A stretch of DNA of 34,751 bases from an uncultured Odoribacter sp. (lineage in GTDB: Bacteria > Bacteroidota > Bacteroidia > Bacteroidales > Marinifilaceae), in the NCBI GenBank assembly GCA_944321145.1, contig CALUKF010000034.1:1-34751 (forward strand). The letters run 5' to 3'. A program made the position numbers and the translations under genes. Below the pieces are notes generated by a model. That model was not told where the DNA came from, made no database searches, and was given only the letters and a program-made list of their open reading frames with translations. Positions 8,601-15,664 of this stretch are shown here, in pieces. The first letter of the stretch is position 1; each line of letters begins with the position of its first letter.

Positions 8601-9013
8601 CCAATTACCTTGCGTTCTTCTACCTGCCCTTGCGATTCCACACGTTTGCGGATGACTACCGTCTCTCCCTCAAACGTGAATGTGCAACCCTTCTGTCCCA
8701 AGACTTCCTCCAGTACTGCCGACAAATCTGCATTCGCCACGCTCACCGTTACCGGCTCCACAAGGGCTGCCACATCCTCTTTGTAGAAAAAGGCATAACC
8801 CGTTTGCCGCTGCAATTCTCCGACAAACGCTTTCATCGTGACCGCCTGCAAGTCCAAGGTCACCCGTTTCCCTGTCTCCTGGGCTACTGCCGTCTGGCTG
8901 CCCAAGAAACACAAACCTATCAAAAGCATCCATAAGCCTTTGATTTTTTTAACTCTCTTTTTTACCCCTAAAGGGATAAATCGCGATTCTTTTTTCATAG
9001 ATTTGTGAATCAT
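5615..9013 (-). CDS. SusC/RagA TonB-dependent transporter with STN signalling domain
   Basis: A 1132-residue outer-membrane TonB-linked transporter. After a signal peptide (about residues 27-45, ending TAVAQ) it has an STN domain (50-123; DLQAVTMKAFVGELQRQTG ... VVIRKR) and a carboxypeptidase-regulatory-like domain (137-205; GVVKDEHGQPLPGVAVVLKG). The plug begins at EMDEVVVTG (211-219) and contains LPDITVRGNSSLN and DASATAMYGTRGANGVVVIT. A long beta barrel ends in LSLLVRF. The STN domain is what contacts a FecR-type anti-sigma factor, fitting the fecR and sigma genes just upstream. An alternative start, MKKESRF, lies at 8998. Codons up to about 8330 are GC-richer than the rest: sample 60-base lines give 33 GC at 8461 but 18 at 7081, suggesting a recombinant gene. 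The imported substrate is unknown. Confidence 0.92.
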   Translation of the reverse strand: MIHKSMKKESRFIPLGVKKRVKKIKGLWMLLIGLCFLGSQTAVAQETGKRVTLDLQAVTMKAFVGELQRQTGYAFFYKEDVAALVEPVTVSVANADLSAVLEEVLGQKGCTFTFEGETVVIRKRVESQGQVEERKVIGVVKDEHGQPLPGVAVVLKGTTVGTATDMDGNYALSLPKGNYTLVFSMLGMKAREEQVGDRTEINVVMQEEAAEMDEVVVTGIFTKPKESYTGAVTTITSKDLQRVGNRNILNSIRNIDPSFNIVENIEIGSDPNKLPDITVRGNSSLNVSMRDLQSDSRNQSSSPNLPLFVMDGFEISLERMMDLDENQVESITLLKDASATAMYGTRGANGVVVITTKKPEPGKLQITYKGSMNIEAPDLSSYNLMNAREKLAYEKAAGLYEYDRADNEQELIELYNYRLREVERGVNTYWLKYPVRTGVGHRHSLRLEGGTEELRYAASIAYNNVAGAMKGSDRNTFNGDVFLSYRYKNVTFQNDLMVSFNKSKNSPYGTFSDFASVNSYWKPYDDEGNLLKKLEDEQTYAGLGVNSVNTVYNPLWNALLPSLNETQYTQIQNNFAIEWNILPELFFRGRIGVTSQSNRTDVYVPAENTKFDSYAGDDLGREGTYTYGTGDNFSYEADFTLNYSKTFAEKHQLYVGAGYNFAEERTEYYEMTAEGISNANMDFLGAATMYEKEGAPYGDEGISRRMGGIVNANYTYDRRYFVDLSGKLDGSSKFGADSRFAPFWSIGAGWNIHNEHFMGAKKVLNTARLRISYGTSGSQEFNPYQAMTTFKSFGSDVYKGWHGVYLMALGNSDLGWQMTHQLDLGVELELFQGRVHLNADFYHKMTDDLLSDITLPSSSGFDTYKANVGKVMNRGVELNLNAYLIRDTERELFWSIGGMLARNKNEIKEISNSLQFLNEQMLEEDSANPSFLYEEGQSMNTIFVVPSLGIDPSNGQEIFVKRDGSLTYTWDAADKVPCGIEEPKVWGNLNTLLRWKGMTFNAIFSYRLGGQMYNTTLVNKVENILPYENADRRAYYDRWQTPGVRASYKSIRDFTSTQASSRFVMDENTLECTSLSLGYEWQNDWLKRNLRISYLSLTGYMEDAFRISTIKQERGLNYPFSRKFSLSLLVRF

Positions 9014-9038
9014 TTAATTATTAATTTGGTTTATATTC

Positions 9039-9067
9039 AGGTCGGAGGTGTGCCACCACCCCGGCCT
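9039..9067 (-). other. Imperfect GC-rich hairpin between fecR and susC1
   Basis: On the minus strand the short gap between fecR and susC1 reads AGGCCGGGGTGG, a short loop, then ACACCTCCGACCT, which can fold into a GC-rich hairpin with a mismatch and wobble pairs. No T-run follows (the next bases are GAATATAAACC), so it is not a classic terminator. It could stabilise or separate the susC message from the regulatory genes. The role is speculative. Confidence 0.4.
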
Positions 9068-9073
9068 ATTTCT

Positions 9074-10237
9074 TTATCTCAAATATTTTACCCGAATTTT
9101 CTGACCTTCAACCTCAAAGGAAATGTCGTCTGCCAGTTCCACCAGCCGCAACACATCTTCTACCTGCTCTGAATGACGGATTTCACCGGAAAAACGCACA
9201 TTCTTCAACGTCTCTGTCTCCCATTCCACCTGCAGGTCATAACGCCGGGCTACCAATGCCATAATATCCTCCAGTTTTCCATTCTCAAACAGCCATTTCC
9301 CCTCATACCAACTGCAATAAAGCGCCGGATTCACCAGCCGTTTCACAGGCATTCCCCCATCTCCTTCCCACGCCGCCTGTTCTCCCGGAGCCAACACCAA
9401 TTCTTCTTTAGCGGCAAGCACTTGCACCTTGCCTTCAACCAATGTCACCTGCTCTCCCTCGCCTTGGTAAGAACGCACATTGAAAGCCGTCCCCAGCACG
9501 GTCACTTCTCCACCCTGCAACTCCACCCGGAACGGACGGCTCGCATCATGCGCTACCTCCAAATAAGCCTCTCCTTCTATACATACCCGCCGTTCCCCGC
9601 CACGGAATGCCATCGGGAAACGGATCGTGCTCTCCGAATTCATCCATACCCGCGTCCCATCACCTAATGTCAAGAAAAACGTCTTGCCCCTCGGCACAAT
9701 CCATGTATGCCACACCTCTGTTTCCACTGAATCCCCCTGTGCGTATGCAATCGCATCCTCATCCCGCAAAGCACTCATTCCGACATACGCCCCTTCCCCC
9801 TCACGCAAACTGTCCAAAGCAATCACCTGCCCTTCCGCCAATTCCAGCACAATTCCTTGTGGCACCGCTTGCTGCTCCACCCTCTGAACTACCTGCACCT
9901 GCGGCGTCACTTCTGCCTGCCGGGAAAGCCACCAACCCATGCCCAACGCTAATCCACCCACAACAGCAGCCGCTACCGTCGTCCATCGCCTGCGCCGCAA
10001 ACTCCGCCCCCGCACGCGGGCATCCACCTGCCGGTAAGCCTTTTTCTCGTCAATCCCTTCCGGAGGGAAAGCCGGACTATACAAGTCATGCAAATTACGG
10101 CAACGCGTAAAATAACGCACATGTTCCTCATCCTCTGCCAACCAACGCTCCAATTGCTCCCCTTCACCCGGACGCAACTCATGCGACAAGCAACGCGCAA
10201 TCAATTCATCGATTTCAATATCTCTTCTTTCTTCCAT
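9074..10237 (-). CDS. FecR-family anti-sigma factor
   Basis: A 387-residue inner-membrane regulator that holds the cognate ECF sigma factor until the STN domain of the partner SusC signals substrate. The cytoplasmic N-terminus (1-84) has the typical LERWLAEDEEHVRYFTR segment. One membrane helix spans about 85-105 (WTTVAAAVVGGLALGMGWWL). The periplasmic FecR domain includes VPRGKTFFLTLGDGTRVWMN, then FRGGERRVCIEGEAYLEVAHD and VLGTAFNVRSY. The C-terminus (DIMALVARRYDLQVEWE ... VRFSGEIRHSEQVEDVLRL) is the DUF4974 domain. It lies 77 bases after the sigma gene and 60 before susC1, the standard Bacteroidota order. GC-rich like the sigma gene and the 5' end of susC1. Confidence 0.93.
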   Translation of the reverse strand: MEERRDIEIDELIARCLSHELRPGEGEQLERWLAEDEEHVRYFTRCRNLHDLYSPAFPPEGIDEKKAYRQVDARVRGRSLRRRRWTTVAAAVVGGLALGMGWWLSRQAEVTPQVQVVQRVEQQAVPQGIVLELAEGQVIALDSLREGEGAYVGMSALRDEDAIAYAQGDSVETEVWHTWIVPRGKTFFLTLGDGTRVWMNSESTIRFPMAFRGGERRVCIEGEAYLEVAHDASRPFRVELQGGEVTVLGTAFNVRSYQGEGEQVTLVEGKVQVLAAKEELVLAPGEQAAWEGDGGMPVKRLVNPALYCSWYEGKWLFENGKLEDIMALVARRYDLQVEWETETLKNVRFSGEIRHSEQVEDVLRLVELADDISFEVEGQKIRVKYLR

Positions 10238-10314
10238 GATGTAATTCCGTTTTCCTTATAGACACATCTCGGAGAGAAAACCCGCAAGCATATTGCAATA
10301 AAAAATCTAAAATA

Positions 10315-10911
10315 CTAATACAAAAAGAAAATCACCACCAATACCAAATATTCCTTCAATTCCTCCTTTAACACCTTCAACGCTTCTGCCAATCGCAACT
10401 CTACTGTCCGGAGGGACACTCCCAACCGTTGCGCCACCTCTGTCTGTTTCACTCCCTGCATCCGGCTCATCTCAAAACACTGCCTCTGCATCGGTGTCAA
10501 GAGCTTCAATGCCTCCTGCAACCGCTCATTCAGTTCCGAATACAAAATGTAGTCCTCCGTCTCCCGGGTCACACATTCCTCAGCCATCACTCCCACATCC
10601 CCATACTTCAGCTTTATCCCATTGCCACGCAGTGCATTCAGGCAGGCATGCTTCACTGCCGTCAATAAAAACGGTTTCACTGACTTCACCGCAGAAATAT
10701 GCTCCCGCTCTGTCCACAACTTTACAAAGAAATCCTGCACTACATCCTCCGCCTCCGCTTGATGAGAAATAAAAGTCCCAGCATACAGCACCAAGTCCTT
10801 GTAATACTGATGAAAAATCGCAGCAAACGCCTCCCGGTCGCCTTCCTTCAAACGCAACCATTCCTCCTGTTCCTTGGTTTTCTGAGGCTCTATTTCCGGT
10901 TTTGCCGTCAT
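10315..10911 (-). CDS. ECF-type RNA polymerase sigma factor (FecI-like)
   Basis: Region 2 is seen in AFAAIFHQYYKDLVLYAG and AEDVVQDFFVKLWTERE. Region 4 is seen in LLTPMQRQCFEMSRMQGVK and the helix-turn-helix TEVAQRLGVSLRTVELRLAEAL. The C-terminus ends in a hydrophobic tail (EYLVLVVIFFLY), often seen in Bacteroidota ECF factors. The frame stays open to 10968, but I place the start at ATG 10909-10911 (MTAKPEIE, 198 residues) because a good promoter lies at 10945-10975 and longer starts would precede its transcription start. A GTG nine bases upstream of that would also be possible. It should direct RNA polymerase to the downstream susCD1 operon and is first in the regulon. Confidence 0.92.
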   Translation of the reverse strand: MTAKPEIEPQKTKEQEEWLRLKEGDREAFAAIFHQYYKDLVLYAGTFISHQAEAEDVVQDFFVKLWTEREHISAVKSVKPFLLTAVKHACLNALRGNGIKLKYGDVGVMAEECVTRETEDYILYSELNERLQEALKLLTPMQRQCFEMSRMQGVKQTEVAQRLGVSLRTVELRLAEALKVLKEELKEYLVLVVIFFLY

Positions 10912-10944
10912 TTGCGTATTCACATCATTTCGTTTTACAGCGAA

Positions 10945-10975
10945 CAAAAATACAAAGTTTCCTGACAACTCACAA
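10945..10975 (-). promoter_or_regulatory. Probable promoter of the ECF sigma factor gene
   Basis: On the minus strand TTG (10973-10975), 20 bases, then TATTTTTG (10945-10952) matches the Bacteroidota -33/-7 pattern (TTG, 17-23 bases, TAnnTTTG). Transcription would start near 10938, about 27 bases before the chosen ATG. As a housekeeping-type promoter it would supply basal sigma and FecR. Confidence 0.6.
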
Positions 10976-11030
10976 CCTCATCGGGAGAAAGAAAAAAATC
11001 AGAAGGACGCATTTGTATTATCCCGGAAAA

Positions 11031-11063
11031 ACAAAAAGAGGCATGCCGGCAGGGCATGCCTCT
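11031..11063 (-). terminator. Rho-independent terminator of the glpT-glpQ-porin operon
   Basis: A perfect 11-bp GC-rich stem (AGAGGCATGCC at 11037-11047, GGCATGCCTCT at 11053-11063) with loop GGCAG is followed on the minus strand by TTTTTGTTTTTCC. It starts 25 bases past the porin stop codon and insulates the glp cluster from the sigma factor gene. Confidence 0.9.
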
Positions 11064-11087
11064 GAGTATCATGTTGCAAGGGGCGCT

Positions 11088-12437
11088 TTAGAATGCGAAA
11101 GCGACACGCAGTTGCAATTGATGGAAGTTTTGGTCATCGGGGAAATATACGTTCTTCAAGTTAGCGTACTGGTATTCGCCCATGACTTTGATGTATTGGT
11201 TGAATGAATAATTCAAACCGAGGGTTACGGCGTGCATCGTACCACCGTCAACGCTTGACCAATAGGGATAGTCCACAATCTGACCGTTGGGATAGAATTT
11301 GTTGTTACCTACGAGGAAACGGTCGCCTTTGGTGATATCCGTCAAGTCGGTGTAGGAATAGCGGGCTACGATTTCGAGGGCGTTCTTGTCACCCATGCCA
11401 CGGAGCAAGCCGTATTCCTGATCGTAGGTGTAAGCATTGCCGCAAATCAAGTAACCTAATTCGAGGTAACCGCCATTGAGTGTCGTAGAACGGAGTTTGT
11501 TGCCGCCCTGCCATCCCGGGAGGTTCTGCCAACTTTGCTGTCCGCCCAACTGGCTCTCGAAGAGGCGTTGGTCGTCACGTTCTTTCCATACGCGCGTCCA
11601 GATGTATTCAGCACGTGCAAAGAAACGGTCTGAACGGAAGAGGGCTTCGGGCGTGATGGTGAATGCGTCCTTAGACCACGGCAGGTCGAGGCTCAGGAAT
11701 TCTATGTCCTCATCCACATAGCTCTGCATGTTGGCAAAATAGTTGACATCGGTCTGCAATACGCCGTCGGCATAAACGGTGCCTGCATTGAAACGCTGGT
11801 AGCGGGCAGAGAGACCAAACTGGAAGGTGTGGTGCACATCGTTCACGGGTTTGTAAAGCCAGCGTCCGCTGAGGCTCAAGCCCTGGTAACCGGCATCCTG
11901 CTCATTGTATTTCATTTGGGCAAAGATACCTTGGTCAAAGAAAAATTTGTCATTGAAGAACCGATAGGTTGCACCCAGGGAACGTCCCGGAGCCAAAGCC
12001 TGCACTGCTGCCGGACGGGTCAGGAAGTGGTAGTTATAGGTGCTGGTCATCGCGCTCATGGAAGAAGGCTCGTTGTAGTAGCCGGCTTTCACGCTGTGGA
12101 TGCCTTTGAGGCTTTCCTTGAAGTTGTATTGCACGAAGAGGTTCTTCTGGCTGAATTTTCCTTTGCCGAAGCCGAAATCAGCATAAAGCTGGAATTTGCC
12201 ATAGGTCAATGCCGCATGGATGCGGGCGTCGGTGATGGCAGCGCCGGATTTCATGGGCGTCCAGTCTGAATGATAGTAAGCGAAGTCGGCATACATGCGT
12301 CCGCCGATGCTGGCTTTCACGGTTTCGTCTTTGCTGATGTATTTCAACAGCGGGTTCACATCTTCCTGCGCTTTTACAGTGTTGGCAGAGAACATGGCTG
12401 CAGCCAACAGGGCAGGTACTATAATATGTTTTTTCAT
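11088..12437 (-). CDS. OprO/OprP-family (phosphate-selective type) outer-membrane porin
   Basis: A 449-residue predicted beta-barrel with a cleavable signal peptide (MKKHIIVPALLAAAMFSAN, TVKAQ) and a C-terminal aromatic end (LQLRVAFAF). Alternating strands such as SIGGRMYADFAYYHSDW, ARIHAALTYGKFQLYADFG and AVTLGLNYSFNQYIKVMGEY fit the OprO/OprP porin family (PF07396). It is the last gene of the glpT-glpQ transcript, 37 bases after glpQ, with a terminator just behind. The context suggests that it admits glycerophosphodiesters, G3P or phosphate across the outer membrane to GlpQ and GlpT. Family members also pass other anions, so the substrate is inference. Confidence 0.82.
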   Translation of the reverse strand: MKKHIIVPALLAAAMFSANTVKAQEDVNPLLKYISKDETVKASIGGRMYADFAYYHSDWTPMKSGAAITDARIHAALTYGKFQLYADFGFGKGKFSQKNLFVQYNFKESLKGIHSVKAGYYNEPSSMSAMTSTYNYHFLTRPAAVQALAPGRSLGATYRFFNDKFFFDQGIFAQMKYNEQDAGYQGLSLSGRWLYKPVNDVHHTFQFGLSARYQRFNAGTVYADGVLQTDVNYFANMQSYVDEDIEFLSLDLPWSKDAFTITPEALFRSDRFFARAEYIWTRVWKERDDQRLFESQLGGQQSWQNLPGWQGGNKLRSTTLNGGYLELGYLICGNAYTYDQEYGLLRGMGDKNALEIVARYSYTDLTDITKGDRFLVGNNKFYPNGQIVDYPYWSSVDGGTMHAVTLGLNYSFNQYIKVMGEYQYANLKNVYFPDDQNFHQLQLRVAFAF

Positions 12438-12474
12438 ATATTGTATTATATGCGATTAAACGTGTGACTTTATT

Positions 12475-14061
12475 TTATTTCGTATAGCCTAAATCTTCCA
12501 AGAGCTGGCGGGCATTGGGTACTTCACGAATGACATTCACCTGCTCTTCGGTACGGAAGCCATGGTCAATCATGAACTGCAAGGACATGTCAGTGTGGTT
12601 CGTAAAGAAAGCGTCCACATAAGGTGCCTCATAGCGGGTGCCACCTTCATTGCCCCAGTTATAAAGACCAAAGTATTTTGCCATTTGGTCATAAGAGTCA
12701 AAAGAATAAGGATGATTCTTCATCTTAGCACGGTGAATCATATCGTGTTGCCACGGATAATTCATTTCCGGATAATTGTTGGGAGCACCGGCGATGCACG
12801 GTCCAATGAAATGAGCTTTGAACTCTACTGCCAAATTGATGAAAGAAGCATAGCCCTGTGGGGAATCATTATGCAAATCGGTTGCACCCGTTCCTAACCA
12901 CAAAAGGAAACACATTGGCACTTGTCCATTAAAATTGTCACATACGCGAGTCAAACTCTGGAGAGAGAAGGTCTGGAGAATCACCTTTCCGTTCGTATTG
13001 CCGACATTTACATGACCATCTGCCGTATAAAAAGGCACATTGTCAGCACAAGGTTCTTCGATAATATTCATATGCTCAACTTCTGCCAATTCATTATACA
13101 CCATCTTCTCGAAAGTAGAAGGATTCAACCACGGCTCTTTGAACTCAATGTAAATACCAGGAGTGTTGCCTACATACGTGTTCCCATTCCAATTTTCCCG
13201 TACAACTTCCAGATCATCATCTTGTTCATAAGCAAAAACATAATTCACTACAGGATCGCTAATAGAACCGCCCCATTTTTCTTTCAGTTTAATCGGATAA
13301 TTGATGGGATTATTGATCGTATCCTTGGTTTCTTCCAAACGCAAAACGACACGATGATTATTGGAATTTTTTCCGTTCCAACCATTCCAAAAATTCACAT
13401 TGCTTTCCGTGTAACCATCTTTACCATAACGAGCTAAACGATAACCTTTGGAATACTTAATCAAGTCCTCTAAAGTAGAAATGTACTGCGGATTGGAAAC
13501 AAATCCCTCACGTGCCTGCTCAATACTGGCAGCATCCTGATTAAACCAAGAGCCAGCATCCAACATCAATAACTCATAATAAGTATACGAGCAAGGATAG
13601 TTAGGAACAAAAGCATCACGGTCACGTGCCAAAAGGTCATCTGCCTTTTCCTTGTCATAACCAAGCAATGTTTCATAATAATAGCGACGCTCATTTTCAG
13701 GAAAACGCTCGCCAAAAACGTCCTCGATGTTAGTGGTACGCTTCAGGTCGGTGTCGTGCAGGGCGAGAATAACGCCATCCTTGGAAACCTGCAAGTCAGC
13801 CTCCAAATAGTCGGCACCCATTTCACGAGCCCAACGGTAAGCGGCTTCCGTCTCTTCCGGAGCCCAGTAGGTCGTTCCGCGGTGGGCAACTACAGCCAAG
13901 TCGGGCACGTAGTCACGCACTTTTTGCAACTCTGCCGACAACGTATCAAGATGCACGCGCTCAGCGTCGGCATACGTGTCGTTGAATTTCTGATTTTCGC
14001 AAGACACAAAAGACAGGGTAAGTCCGCATGTCATTGCTAATAGCATGGATTTGTTGATCAT
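12475..14061 (-). CDS. glpQ: Glycerophosphodiester phosphodiesterase, lipoprotein
   Basis: Hydrolyses deacylated phospholipid headgroups (glycerophosphodiesters) to sn-glycerol-3-phosphate and an alcohol. The N-terminus is a lipoprotein signal (LTLSFVSC, Cys 21). The GDPD catalytic pattern is complete: AHRGTTYWAPEETEAAY with His60, Arg61 and Glu70, then YLEADLQVSKDG with Glu87 and Asp89, then LALHDTDLKRTT with His102. At 528 residues it is much longer than E. coli GlpQ (about 358). The extra length lies in the middle and C-terminal half (for example IYIEFKEPWLNPSTFEKM, then HDMIHRAKMKNHPYSFDS). It starts 28 bases after glpT, so its product is passed directly to the G3P transporter. Lipidation implies a membrane-anchored enzyme rather than the free periplasmic one of E. 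coli. Confidence 0.92.
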   Translation of the reverse strand: MINKSMLLAMTCGLTLSFVSCENQKFNDTYADAERVHLDTLSAELQKVRDYVPDLAVVAHRGTTYWAPEETEAAYRWAREMGADYLEADLQVSKDGVILALHDTDLKRTTNIEDVFGERFPENERRYYYETLLGYDKEKADDLLARDRDAFVPNYPCSYTYYELLMLDAGSWFNQDAASIEQAREGFVSNPQYISTLEDLIKYSKGYRLARYGKDGYTESNVNFWNGWNGKNSNNHRVVLRLEETKDTINNPINYPIKLKEKWGGSISDPVVNYVFAYEQDDDLEVVRENWNGNTYVGNTPGIYIEFKEPWLNPSTFEKMVYNELAEVEHMNIIEEPCADNVPFYTADGHVNVGNTNGKVILQTFSLQSLTRVCDNFNGQVPMCFLLWLGTGATDLHNDSPQGYASFINLAVEFKAHFIGPCIAGAPNNYPEMNYPWQHDMIHRAKMKNHPYSFDSYDQMAKYFGLYNWGNEGGTRYEAPYVDAFFTNHTDMSLQFMIDHGFRTEEQVNVIREVPNARQLLEDLGYTK

Positions 14062-14089
14062 AACTGTTAAAAAATTGGATTAATAATAA

Positions 14090-15484
14090 TTACTTAGTTT
14101 TATTTTTAACGAGATATTTCTCCTCTTTATAAGTGAACGCCATGAAAAAGATGGACAATGCACAAGCTATCAAAAGCAGGATGAACGTCCAATCCCAACC
14201 TGCCATCTCTGCCACATAACCGATGACAATGTTTGCCAATATGGCGGTACCAAAGAAATAGCCGAAGAATCCGGTCAACCCTGCAGCCGTGCCTGCCGCA
14301 TTTTTCGGAGCCAAGTCCAAAGCCTGCACGCCAATCAGCATCACCGGTCCGTAAATGAAGAAGCCGATGGCAATCAACGAGAGGGTTACAATGGTGTAAT
14401 TGTCTGAATACTGCCAGTAGATGAAGATGAACACTGCCACAATTGCCATGAATATCATGGTAGTCAAAGCACGCCCGCCTTTAAAGACCTTGTCGCTGAT
14501 CAAGCCACAAAGAATCGTGCCCGGGATGGCAGCAAATTCATAAGCAAAGTATGCCCAACCGGCTTGCTTGATGTCAAAACCTTGCGCTTCTTTCAGGAAA
14601 GTAGGCGCCCAATCCAAGCAGCCGTAGCGTACCATGTAGACAAAGGCATTTGCCACGGCAATGTACCACAGGAGCTTGTTGTTCAAGACATACTTGAAGA
14701 AAATATCCTTGGTGCTCAAGACTTCTTCGGACTTTGCACTGTAATTCTTGGGATAGTCGTTGCGGAATTTCTCAATGGAAGGCAAGCCGCAAGATTGCGG
14801 CGTGTCGCGAATCAGGACGTAAGCCAGCAAAGCAACAAAAATTGCCACTGCAGCAGGGAATACATAGGTACCAATCAAGAAATAGTGGGTTGTGTCCGCC
14901 CCATAGAACCAGGAGCCAAACCACATTGCCCCGTAAACAGCCATCAGACCTACCAATGCGCCACCTACGTTGTGGGCACAATTCCACACGGACATCCAAG
15001 TGCCCCGCTCATTCTGGGAGAACCAGTGGGTCATCACCCTGCCGCACGGAGGCCAGCCCATGCCGTTAAACCAACCGACAAGGAAGTTCAAAACGGTCAT
15101 CAGGAAAATCGCCCATCCCTTGTTTTCCGGTCCGAACGCCATCACCGGCACCACCATGAACATCATCGCCAACGATGTCAATATCAAGCCCAAAGGCAGG
15201 AACACACGCGCATTGCTCCGGTCGGAAACGCTCCCCATCAGGAACTTCGACAAAGCATAAGCAAGCGCGTTCATCGACAGGACAATGCTCAACTCTCCCT
15301 TCTCAAAACCAAACTGCGCAAGCTCGGGCATCGCCATGGAAAAGTTCTTGCGTACAATGTAAAAACCGGCATAACCGATAAACACACCGGCAAATACTTG
15401 CCAACGCATGAACTTGTAGGTTCTATCCACCTCTTCTTGAGGTAATTCAGCTTTAAAAGCTGGCGGCTTTAAAAAACTCCACAT
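14090..15484 (-). CDS. glpT: Glycerol-3-phosphate transporter (MFS, organophosphate:phosphate antiporter)
   Basis: A 464-residue inner-membrane major-facilitator protein with twelve hydrophobic segments that exchanges G3P for inorganic phosphate. Arg45 in YIVRKNFSMAMPEL coincides with the substrate-binding Arg45 of E. coli GlpT, and the Arg in YMVRYGCLDWAPTFL corresponds to its second binding arginine (Arg269). GMGWPPCGRVMTHWFS is the organophosphate antiporter signature. The C-terminal half contains LDLAPKNAAGTAAGLTGFFG, again typical. It lies 180 bases behind glpC with a probable promoter in the gap and 28 bases before glpQ. UhpT and phosphoglycerate transporters are close relatives, but the glp neighbours make GlpT the best call. 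Confidence 0.93.
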   Translation of the reverse strand: MWSFLKPPAFKAELPQEEVDRTYKFMRWQVFAGVFIGYAGFYIVRKNFSMAMPELAQFGFEKGELSIVLSMNALAYALSKFLMGSVSDRSNARVFLPLGLILTSLAMMFMVVPVMAFGPENKGWAIFLMTVLNFLVGWFNGMGWPPCGRVMTHWFSQNERGTWMSVWNCAHNVGGALVGLMAVYGAMWFGSWFYGADTTHYFLIGTYVFPAAVAIFVALLAYVLIRDTPQSCGLPSIEKFRNDYPKNYSAKSEEVLSTKDIFFKYVLNNKLLWYIAVANAFVYMVRYGCLDWAPTFLKEAQGFDIKQAGWAYFAYEFAAIPGTILCGLISDKVFKGGRALTTMIFMAIVAVFIFIYWQYSDNYTIVTLSLIAIGFFIYGPVMLIGVQALDLAPKNAAGTAAGLTGFFGYFFGTAILANIVIGYVAEMAGWDWTFILLLIACALSIFFMAFTYKEEKYLVKNKTK

Positions 15485-15590
15485 AATACGAATATTAAAA
15501 TTAAACCTAAAAACAACATTTACAGTTTCGAGTCACAAATATTTTCACTGAAACATTTTCGTAACAAAAATCACTTCTTTCATTTTGAAA

Positions 15591-15620
15591 CAAAAGTAGA
15601 GAAAAAAAGTTTCCGTCAAA
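15591..15620 (-). promoter_or_regulatory. Probable promoter for glpT-glpQ-porin
   Basis: On the minus strand TTTG (15617-15620), 18 bases, then TACTTTTG (15591-15598) is an exact Bacteroidota -33/-7 pair. Transcription would start near 15584, leaving a leader of about 100 bases before glpT. This is longer than the 20-40 base leaders suggested elsewhere in the window and has room for regulation. Confidence 0.6.
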
Positions 15621-15664
15621 ATATTTTCGCCTAAAAAAATCGCATTACCCTCCAATTTTAACAT

